Source of the DNA: JAEMQF01 sp031396305
GTDB taxonomy: Bacteria; Pseudomonadota; Gammaproteobacteria; Burkholderiales; Burkholderiaceae_C
DNA: 17,194 nt
Assembly (NCBI GenBank): GCA_031396305.1
Contig: JANNKM010000066.1
Coordinates: forward strand, 1 to 17,194
Direction: 5' to 3'
Each line of letters starts with the position of its first letter. The stretch's first letter is position 1. Below, one piece after another: positions 1-5,273 of the stretch. The notes beneath the pieces were generated by a model. The model searched no databases. It was not told the DNA's origin and was given only the letters and a program-made list of their open reading frames with translations. The translations under genes and the position numbers were made by a program.

Positions 1-765
1 GAGCCGCGTGGCTCGCGCGCGCGCAACGTCGACGCCCGGTCGGTCGGCAAAGGCGACTGCATCGACTGCACCTTGTGCGTGCAGGTCTGCCCGACCGGCA
101 TCGACATCCGCGACGGGCTGCAATACGAGTGCATCGGCTGCACGGCGTGCATCGACGCCTGCGACGGCGTGATGGACAAGATGGGGTCGCCGCGCGGGCT
201 GATCCGCTACGCCACGCAAAACTCCATCTCCGGCGGATGGAGCAAGGCGCACGATGGAGCACCCATGGCGCTGCGCGCCCTCCCGCCGAGCGGGACCGAG
301 CCCGGCTTCGGGCGGCCGGGCGCCGGGCTCACGTGGCGTCACGTGGCGCGGCCGCGCGTGCTGATCTACAGCGCGATCCTGCTGCTGATCGCGTTCGGTT
401 TCGCGCTCAGCCTGGTGTTGCGCACGCCGTTCAAGGTCGACGTCGTGCGCGACCGCGGTGCGCTCGCGCGCCTGGTCGGCGAAGGCTTTGTCGAGAACAG
501 CTACCGCCTGCAGGTCATGAACGCGACCGAGGTCGTGCAGCGCTATCGCGTCAGCATCGAGGGTCTGGCCGGCGCCGCGCTGGCCTCCAGCAATGAGGTC
601 GAGGTTGGCGCGGCGCAGGCACGCTGGATGCCGGTGGCGCTGCGCCTCGCGCCCGAGGCGGCCGCGGCGGCCGGCGCCGGCGTGCACAAGGTACGCTTCA
701 CCATCACGATGGTTTCCAGCGGCGCGACGCTGGTTGAGAAGTCGACTTTCGTCATACCGCGCTGA
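1..765 (+). CDS. ccoG: Cytochrome c oxidase accessory protein CcoG (FixG/RdxA family), 3' part
   Basis: Partial gene: frame 1 is open from the first base, so the start and the N-terminal membrane helices lie upstream. The visible 254 residues begin just before a bacterial ferredoxin-type domain with two cysteine clusters, C20-x2-C23-x2-C26-x3-C30-P and C44-x2-C47-x2-C50-x3-C54, which would bind two 4Fe-4S clusters. The stretches IRDGLQYECIGC and VMDKMGSPRGLIRYATQN are typical of CcoG. A membrane helix follows at about residues 120-140 (RVLIYSAILLLIAFGFALSL), then the periplasmic FixG C-terminal Ig-like domain to the TGA stop. CcoG takes part in assembly of cbb3 oxidase, with copper reduction as the family role. 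Oddity: about 29 residues (82-110) between GGWS and TWRHVARPRV look like an in-frame insert encoded by a palindromic element (see that entry). Domain identity is clear; the insert is judged against remembered family sequence. Confidence 0.93.
   Translation, partial: EPRGSRARNVDARSVGKGDCIDCTLCVQVCPTGIDIRDGLQYECIGCTACIDACDGVMDKMGSPRGLIRYATQNSISGGWSKAHDGAPMALRALPPSGTEPGFGRPGAGLTWRHVARPRVLIYSAILLLIAFGFALSLVLRTPFKVDVVRDRGALARLVGEGFVENSYRLQVMNATEVVQRYRVSIEGLAGAALASSNEVEVGAAQARWMPVALRLAPEAAAAAGAGVHKVRFTITMVSSGATLVEKSTFVIPR
244..330 (+). repeat. Palindromic element inserted in frame within ccoG
   Basis: This stretch interrupts the link between the ferredoxin domain and the last membrane helix of CcoG. 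It contains two hairpins: TCCCGC/GCGGGA at 281-286 and 290-295, and a perfect 9-bp stem GAGCCCGGC/GCCGGGCTC at 298-306 and 322-330. The apex of the second is CTTCGGGCGGCCGGGCG (306-322). Very nearly the same apex occurs in the hairpin at 4493-4530 inside the TauE/SafE gene, and both copies have CCCATGG upstream and CACGTGG downstream. Flanking short direct repeats are GATGGAGCA (236-244 and 253-261) and CACGTGGCG (330-338 and 340-348). The element adds 29 codons without a stop. Its exact ends are uncertain; the downstream similarity may extend to about 340. Confidence 0.6.
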
Positions 766-814
766 GTGTCATCTTCGCACCTGACCAGCAACATGCCTCA
801 TCCCAACCCTCTCA

Positions 815-940
815 TGTCATCCCGGCGAACCGTTGCCCCGTGCCACGATACGGGGGCCGGGATCCACCGTTGGTTGTGCCCGAAGATCCTGGATCCCGGC
901 CCCGTGTCAAGCACGGGGTGGCACTTGCGCCGGGATGACA
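815..940. repeat. Intergenic cruciform palindromic repeat (GTCATCCCGGCG type)
   Basis: The ends form a perfect 13-bp inverted repeat, TGTCATCCCGGCG (815-827) and CGCCGGGATGACA (928-940). A perfect 14-bp stem lies inside, GGGGCCGGGATCCA (853-866) with TGGATCCCGGCCCC (890-903). Two side hairpins are possible: CCCCGT/ACGGGG just before the inner stem, and CCCCGTG/CACGGGG just after it. The whole could fold as a branched cruciform in DNA or RNA. Repeats with GTCATCCCGGCG...CCGGGATCC cores are common as dispersed intergenic elements in proteobacteria. It sits in the gap between ccoG and the FixH-like gene, where it may mark an mRNA end or processing site. Confidence 0.8.
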
Positions 941-1005
941 GATGCTCTCCCGCGCGCCGGAGAGGGGGCCACTTCCCGCCAACTTCCCGCCCCCAGGAGC
1001 ATCCC
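941..1005. other. Spacer with small hairpin, 11-nt tandem repeat and RBS before the FixH-like gene
   Basis: Immediately after the cruciform repeat there is a hairpin CTCTCC (945-950) / GGAGAG (959-964). An 11-nt period follows, in which ACTTCCCGCC occurs at 971-980 and again at 982-991. CAGGAG at about 995-1000 is the ribosome-binding site for the ATG at 1006. Short strings here (GCTCTCCCG and GGGGCCACTT) also occur in the palindromic insert at 4434-4590, which hints at shared repeat debris, but the match is short. Confidence 0.4.
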
Positions 1006-1245
1006 ATGAACTCACCCGACCGCCTACCCCCGCACGACGCGGGCCCGAACCTGCCCTGGTGGCGCGTCGGCATGGTCTGGTTTGCGCTGGCGGGCCCGGC
1101 GCTGGTGGTGGTTGCCGGCATCGTGACGGCGGGCATCGCCGTGCACGGCGCTGACACGGTGCTGCGCGTCGCACCGGATGTCGCGGCCACCGAGGCCCCT
1201 GCAGTCCAGGCCCGCAACCACGCCGCCACCGGCGGGCAGCGGTAG
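1006..1245 (+). CDS. Short FixH-like single-pass membrane protein of the cbb3 cluster
   Basis: 79 residues. The ATG at 1006 is chosen because CAGGAG lies just upstream; an open extension back to 766 would run through the cruciform repeat and is not coding. The protein has a polar N-terminus ending in LPWWRVGMVWF, one hydrophobic segment at about residues 22-44 (ALAGPALVVVAGIVTAGIAVHGA), then an Ala-rich tail outside the membrane. Small proteins with a PWWR...GPAxVVVAG segment follow ccoG in many betaproteobacteria and are annotated as FixH-related. Full-length FixH has a larger periplasmic domain that is missing here. Role in cbb3 oxidase assembly is inferred from position, not from a catalytic motif. 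The gene ends six bases before the next start, so the two are probably co-translated. Confidence 0.65.
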   Translation: MNSPDRLPPHDAGPNLPWWRVGMVWFALAGPALVVVAGIVTAGIAVHGADTVLRVAPDVAATEAPAVQARNHAATGGQR

Positions 1246-1251
1246 CGCAAC

Positions 1252-1506
1252 ATGGGCTCGACTCACTTCGCGGTTCGCGCACTGACGGTACTGTGGCCGG
1301 CGTTCGTGATGGCCGGCGTGACCGAGATGCTGGTCTTCGCGCTGCTCGATCCGCAGACCCTGCATTGGTTCGACGGCGAAGCGATTCCCCTGAGCCGCCA
1401 GGCGATCTACACTTTCGCGTTCCTTGTGTTCTGGGCCCTGATCAGCGTGGCCTCGGCGGTAACGCTGTGGCTGGGTACGGCGAGGCGTCCGACGCAAGGG
1501 GAATGA
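1252..1506 (+). CDS. Small two-helix membrane protein of unknown function
   Basis: 84 residues, ATG at 1252, six bases after the stop of the FixH-like gene. Two hydrophobic segments are visible: about residues 11-29 (LTVLWPAFVMAGVTEMLVF) and about 50-75 (AIYTFAFLVFWALISVASAVTLWLG). A short polar loop with DPQTLHWFDGEAIPLSRQ joins them, and the tail is basic. No Shine-Dalgarno sequence is obvious, which fits translational coupling to the upstream gene. I recognise it only as the kind of small integral membrane protein found beside ccoG/fixH in Burkholderiales; no function is assigned. It may assist the oxidase cluster, but only the location says so. Confidence 0.65.
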   Translation: MGSTHFAVRALTVLWPAFVMAGVTEMLVFALLDPQTLHWFDGEAIPLSRQAIYTFAFLVFWALISVASAVTLWLGTARRPTQGE

Positions 1507-1549
1507 GCGCCCCCAGGCCGACGACATACGTCGTCCACCCCCCCGCCCC

Positions 1550-2623
1550 ATGACCCCACCTGAAGAGAGCGACAGGGCCTACCTGGAAAAACGGACACCG
1601 CTGCTGCTGCTGCTCGCCGTCACGCTGGCGCTGGGCTGGATCCTGCTGCCTTTTTACGGCGCGATTCTGTGGGGCTCGATCATCGCGCTGCTGTTCGAGC
1701 CGCTGTACCGCTGGCTGTTGCCGCGCCTGCGGCACCGGCGCATCCCCACCGCGATGCTGACGCTGCTGATCGTGCTCGTCATCGTCATCCTGCCCTTGGC
1801 GCTCGTTGCCGCGACGATGGCGCGCGAAGCGGCGCTCGCGGTGCAGCGGCTCCAATCCGGAGAAGTCAATCCCGGGCTGTATTTCCGCGGCGTGTTCGAC
1901 GCGCTTCCTGCATGGGTCGTCAGCCTGCTCGACCGCCTGGGCGTGGGCAATTTCGACGCACTGCAACGCCGGCTCGCGAGCACGCTGGCCCAGGCCAGCC
2001 AGGTCGTCGCCACCCAGGCGCTGCGCATCGGCTACGACACCTTCGACTTCATCGTCGGCCTGTTCCTCGCGCTGTACCTCGCGTTCTTCCTGATACGCGA
2101 CGCGCAGGCCATAGCGCACAGCGTGCGCCGCGCCATTCCGCTCGCGCCGCACCACCAGAAGGAGTTGTTCGACAAGTTCACCACCGTGATCCGGGCGACG
2201 GTAAAGGGCAATCTGCTGATCGCGGCGCTCCAGGGCGCGCTGGGCGGCGTGGCGTTCTGGTACCTCGACATCGAAGCCGCCGTGCTCTGGGCCGTCGTGA
2301 TGGCGTTCCTGTCGCTGCTGCCCGCCGTCGGCGCAGGGCTGGTCTGGCTGCCGGTGGCCGTCTACTCCCTGCTGACCGGCGAGGTCTGGCAGGGCGTGGC
2401 GCTGATCGCCTACGGCGTGCTCGTGATCGGCCTGGTCGACAACCTGCTGCGCCCGGCGCTGGTGGGCAAGGACACGCGCATGCCGGACTATGTGGTCCTG
2501 CTCACCACGCTCGGCGGCATGGCGGTGTTCGGCATCAACGGTTTCGTGCTCGGCCCCACCATCGCCGCGATGTTCGTCGCTGTCTGGCATATCTACTCGC
2601 ACCCTGATGCGGACTCGCCTTGA
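1550..2623 (+). CDS. AI-2E family transporter (PerM/YdiK-like permease)
   Basis: 357 residues, the usual length for the family. The N-terminal region has paired hydrophobic helices (LLLLLAVTLALGWILLPFYGAILWGSIIALLFEPLY, about residues 18-54, then a third at about 65-85). A soluble amphipathic region follows (MAREAALAVQRLQSGEVNPG...). The C-terminal half carries the family signature: a helix near ALYLAFFLIRD, the stretch FTTVIRATVKGNLLIAALQGALGGVAFW, LLPAVGAGLVWLPVAVYSLLTG, and the end motif DNLLRPALVGK...GGMAVFGINGFVLGPTIAAMF. Members move small molecules or ions across the inner membrane; some act as AI-2 exporters or Na+/H+ antiporters, so the substrate is unknown. The ATG at 1550 follows a C-rich stretch with no visible Shine-Dalgarno. 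The TGA overlaps the left arm of a 10-bp palindrome. Confidence 0.9.
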   Translation: MTPPEESDRAYLEKRTPLLLLLAVTLALGWILLPFYGAILWGSIIALLFEPLYRWLLPRLRHRRIPTAMLTLLIVLVIVILPLALVAATMAREAALAVQRLQSGEVNPGLYFRGVFDALPAWVVSLLDRLGVGNFDALQRRLASTLAQASQVVATQALRIGYDTFDFIVGLFLALYLAFFLIRDAQAIAHSVRRAIPLAPHHQKELFDKFTTVIRATVKGNLLIAALQGALGGVAFWYLDIEAAVLWAVVMAFLSLLPAVGAGLVWLPVAVYSLLTGEVWQGVALIAYGVLVIGLVDNLLRPALVGKDTRMPDYVVLLTTLGGMAVFGINGFVLGPTIAAMFVAVWHIYSHPDADSP

Positions 2624-2639
2624 GCCAGATCAAGGCGAG
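2614..2639 (+). terminator. Perfect 10-bp hairpin at the end of the AI-2E gene
   Basis: CTCGCCTTGA (2614-2623) and TCAAGGCGAG (2630-2639) are perfect inverted repeats around the six-base loop GCCAGA. The left arm contains the TGA stop of the upstream gene. The stem could end or stabilise the upstream transcript, but no U-tract follows, so it is not a classical intrinsic terminator. The same bases contain an FNR-like box, given separately. Confidence 0.4.
2620..2633 (+). promoter_or_regulatory. Candidate FNR/ANR-type box upstream of hemN
   Basis: TTGAGCCAGATCAA matches the FNR consensus TTGAT-N4-ATCAA at nine of ten defined positions; only the fifth base differs. Its centre is about 45 bases before the hemN ATG. 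hemN is a classical FNR/ANR target because it makes heme without oxygen. Against this, activation from the usual -41.5 position would place the transcript start almost on the ATG, and the site is embedded in a longer palindrome that could simply be a hairpin. Confidence 0.4.
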
Positions 2640-2671
2640 CGAGCGCGCGCCTTGGCACAGTCGGCCTCACC

Positions 2672-4065
2672 ATGACGCTCGCCACAGCCGCCCCCCCCGC
2701 TCTGTCCGACACCTTGCTGCGCCGGCTCGACATGCCCGGCCCGCGCTATACGTCGTACCCGACCGCCGACCGCTTCGTCGAGACCTTCGGCCCGCCGCAA
2801 TACCAGCAGGCGCTTGCGCAGCGCGCGCGCCGCGGCTCGCGCGATGCGCTGTCGGTCTATGTGCACATACCGTTTTGCGATCAGGTCTGCTACTACTGCG
2901 CCTGCAACAAGGTCGTGACGCGCCACCATGAGCGCGCCGGCGAATACTTGCAGGCGCTGCAAACCGAACTCGAATTGCAGCTGGCGGTGCTCGGCCCCGG
3001 CCGGCCGCTGACGCAGTGCATTTCGGCGGCGGCACGCCGACCTTCATGGCCGACACGGAACTGACGACGCTGATGGCGCTGCTGCGCGCATCGTTTGATT
3101 TTCAGCCCGCCGCCGAGTTGTCGATCGAAGTCGATCCGCGCACCGTGGACGCGGGTCGGCTCGCGCACCTGAAGTCGCTCGGCTTCAACCGGCTGAGTTT
3201 CGGCGTGCAGGACTTCGACCCCGACGTGCAGCAGGCGGTGCACCGCGTGCAGCCCTACGAGTCGGTGCGCACGCTGATGTTCGAGGCGCGCCGGCTCGGT
3301 TTTGCGTCGATCAACGCCGACCTGATCTACGGGCTGCCGCGCCAGACGCCGCAGTCGTTCGAACGCACGATCGAGCAGGTCGCTTCGCTGAAGCCGGACC
3401 GCATCGCGCTCTATGCCTACGCCCACCTGCCGCAACGCTTCAAGCCGCAGCGGCGCATTGACCCCGTCGATCTGCCGGCGGCAGGCGCGCGCGTGCACAT
3501 GCTCGGCGCGGCGATCGCGGGTTTCATCGGCAGGGGTTACGCGCACATCGGCATGGACCATTTCGCGCTGCACGGTGACGCCCTCGCGGTGGCGAAGCGC
3601 GAGGGCCGGCTGCACCGCAACTTCCAGGGTTACAGCACTCAGCCTGATTGCGATCTTGTTGCGTTGGGCGTCTCGGCGATCGGCAAGGTAGGCAACAGCT
3701 ACAGCCAGAACGTGAAGACGCTGGGCCCCTACTACGAAGCCCTGCAGCAGGGCCGCCTGCCCATCGAGCGCGGCCTGCTGCTCAGCGCCGACGACCTGCT
3801 GCGCCGCGACGTCATCATGGCGCTGATGTGCCAGGGCCGCGTCGATTTCGAGGCGATAGCGCACGCACACGGCGTCACGATGCGCGATACCTTCGCCGCG
3901 GAATTCGAACGCCTGGAGGCGCTGGCCGAGCAGGGGTTGGTGCAAATCGGCGAGCGCGACATTCAGGTCACGCCGATCGGCTGGTACTTCGTGCGCGCGG
4001 TGGCGATGGTGTTCGACGCTTACGTCAACAGCGCGCAGCGCGAGCGGTTTTCGCGCATCGGCTGA
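2672..4065 (+). pseudogene. hemN: Oxygen-independent coproporphyrinogen III oxidase HemN, frameshifted
   Basis: HemN is a radical SAM enzyme that converts coproporphyrinogen III to protoporphyrinogen IX without oxygen. The first piece (2672 to about 3016, read on to 3064) has PGPRYTSYPTADRF and the cluster motif PFCDQVCYYCACNKVVT, with CxxxCxxC binding 4Fe-4S and the following CxC typical of HemN. The second piece, open in another frame from about 3016 to the TGA at 4063-4065, has HFGGGTPTF, SIEVDPRT, GFNRLSFGVQDF, DLIYGLPRQT, GMDHFAL and LHRNFQGYST, then a normal C-terminal domain. Between CAG (3014-3016) and TGCATTTC one base is missing; restoring a C gives LTQLHFGGGTPTF and a 464-residue protein of normal length. 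Every other motif is intact, so this is either a recent mutation or a sequence error. No slippery heptamer supports programmed shifting. Confidence 0.93.
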
Positions 4066-4081
4066 CCGGCTGCAAGGAGCG

Positions 4082-5008
4082 CTGATCGCCAGTGCGGCGC
4101 TGATCGGCCTGGCCGGCGCGCCGCATTGCACCGCCATGTGCGGCGCGCCTTGCGTGGCCCTGAGCCGGCGCGGTGGCGCCGCGGGCGCGCGCGGCGCATT
4201 GGCGGGTTTGCTCGCCGGCCGCTGGCTGAGCTACATGGCCGGCGGCGCACTCGCCGCAGCCGGCGTTGCGCTGTTCGCGGCGCTCGGCAATGCGGCACCG
4301 GTGTTGCGGCCGTTGTGGGGCGCGGCGCAAGCGGCGGCGCTGGGCTTTGGCGTCTGGCTGCTTGTCACCGGGCGCATGCCGGCGTGGTTGGGCGGCGCAG
4401 GTCGCGTCACGCCCTTGTGTGTCGACCCCCGGCCGCGGAGTACCGCGTCCGCCCCCATGGCCCCGCAGGGGCCACTTCGTGGCCCGTGGGGCGAGCAACT
4501 GTCTTCGGAACGGCCGGGCGACAGTTGCTCTCCCGCCGGGCACGTGGGCTGGAATCCCGTCGTGTGGCGTTCCATCGTGTGGCGTTCCAGTCAGCTCGGC
4601 GCCTTGCGCCTTGACCCGGCCGGCACGGTGCCCGACCCAAAGCCCGGCAGGCTCCTAGCGCATCGGATGCGTGTTCCCGGCAGCCTGCGCGCTGCGGCCG
4701 CCGGCACGTTGTGGCTGGCACTGCCTTGCGGGCTGCTGCAGTCGGCGCTCATCGTTGCGGCGCTAGCGAGCACACCGTGGCAGGGTGCGGCCGCGATGAG
4801 CGCATTCGCCGCCACGTCGTCACTCGGGCTCGTGGTTTACCCGGCGCTGCGGTCGCGTCTGACGCACCGGCCGCACGCCATGCTGTCAGGCGCGTGGGCG
4901 ATCCGCGCGAGCGGCGCGGCGCTGGTCGCGGCATCGGTCTGGGGCCTCGGCCACGGCTTGTGGCAGCGCCTGGACGCGCTGTGTGCGGGCGCGCTACCGT
5001 CCTTCTGA
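4082..5008 (+). CDS. Sulfite exporter TauE/SafE-type (cytochrome c biogenesis/DsbD_2-like) membrane protein
   Basis: The protein opens with LIASAALIGLAGAPHCTAMCGAPC, the G-x-PHC-x2-MCG signature of this family, which often accompanies cbb3 or copper-handling genes. The first in-frame ATG is at 4136 and would remove the PHC part of the signature. Upstream there is only CTG (4070, 4082, 4100) or ATC. AAGGAG at 4074-4079 suggests initiation near 4082-4088, so the start is uncertain. Hydrophobic segments lie at LAGLLAGRWLSYMAGGALAAAGVALFAALG, LWGAAQAAALGFGVWLLVTG, TLWLALPCGLLQSALIVAALAS, and near the C-terminus. About 50-60 residues between WLGGAGRV and GSLRAAAAGTLWLALPCG appear to be an inserted palindromic element. 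The gene starts about 17 bases after hemN and probably shares its transcript. Role and metal or sulfur specificity cannot be read from the sequence. Confidence 0.75.
   Translation: MIASAALIGLAGAPHCTAMCGAPCVALSRRGGAAGARGALAGLLAGRWLSYMAGGALAAAGVALFAALGNAAPVLRPLWGAAQAAALGFGVWLLVTGRMPAWLGGAGRVTPLCVDPRPRSTASAPMAPQGPLRGPWGEQLSSERPGDSCSPAGHVGWNPVVWRSIVWRSSQLGALRLDPAGTVPDPKPGRLLAHRMRVPGSLRAAAAGTLWLALPCGLLQSALIVAALASTPWQGAAAMSAFAATSSLGLVVYPALRSRLTHRPHAMLSGAWAIRASGAALVAASVWGLGHGLWQRLDALCAGALPSF
4434..4590 (+). repeat. Palindromic element inserted in frame within the TauE/SafE gene
   Basis: A chain of hairpins lies in the middle of the gene: CGCGG/CCGCG (4434-4447), GGCCCC/GGGGCC (4459-4473), GGGCCAC/GTGGCCC (4469-4485), and a perfect 11-bp stem GAGCAACTGTC/GACAGTTGCTC (4493-4503 and 4520-4530). 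The apex CTTCGGAACGGCCGGGCG (4503-4520) nearly equals the hairpin apex at 306-322 in ccoG. CCCATGG (4454-4460) precedes it and GCCGGGCACGTGG follows, again as in ccoG. At the 3' side, TCGTGTGGCGTTCCA occurs twice in exact tandem (4560-4574 and 4575-4589), coding VWRSI then VWRSS. The frame stays open throughout. Outer limits are approximate. Confidence 0.6.
4560..4589 (+). repeat. Exact 15-bp tandem duplication
   Basis: TCGTGTGGCGTTCCA is present twice without a gap. Because the unit is five codons long it keeps the reading frame. It adjoins the palindromic insert and could be a slippage product or a duplicated insertion target. Confidence 0.85.
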
Positions 5009-5018
5009 TCCGGCCGCT

Positions 5019-5034
5019 GCGGGTTCCGACCCGC
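5019..5034 (+). terminator. Weak hairpin after the TauE/SafE gene
   Basis: GCGGGT (5019-5024) and ACCCGC (5029-5034) form a six-base-pair stem with a TCCG loop, 11 bases after the TGA. Only a few T residues follow, so terminator function is weakly supported. Confidence 0.25.
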
Positions 5035-5273
5035 GCCTTCCATCGCGACGGTGTAGCGCACCCAGGCACGCCGGCGCATTGCGGCGCGCCCGACCGAGCA
5101 ACACAGCCTAGGCGCCTGTCGGGCTTTGGCAGCGAACGCGCGCTCTGCTCGGTGGGGGAGTTGTGCGGGCATCCCCCTAACCCATTCCCGGCAACGATTG
5201 CGTTCTGTCAACTGGGTCCGGACCGGCAACCGTAAGAATTTGTACGCTGGTGTCATTGCCAAGGGGATGGATG
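5035..5273 (+). promoter_or_regulatory. Leader region of the RND cluster, with two inverted repeats
   Basis: No gene is visible in this gap, which is the longest before the RND cluster and the likeliest place for its promoter. ACCGAGCA (5093-5100) pairs with TGCTCGGT (5146-5153) across 45 bases. Directly after it, GGGGGA (5154-5159) pairs with TCCCCC (5172-5177). These could be arms of a structured leader or operator half-sites. I could not find a convincing -35/-10 pair. AAGGGG at 5261-5266 is the ribosome-binding site for the ATG at 5274. Confidence 0.35.

Noticed and set aside
766..1005. Upstream extension of the FixH-like gene in the same frame
   Set aside because: It passes through the cruciform repeat and has no family-like sequence; ATG 1006 has its own ribosome-binding site.
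3005..3030. Programmed ribosomal frameshift in hemN
   Set aside because: No slippery heptamer or pseudoknot is evident, and hemN is not known to use frameshifting; one lost base explains all.
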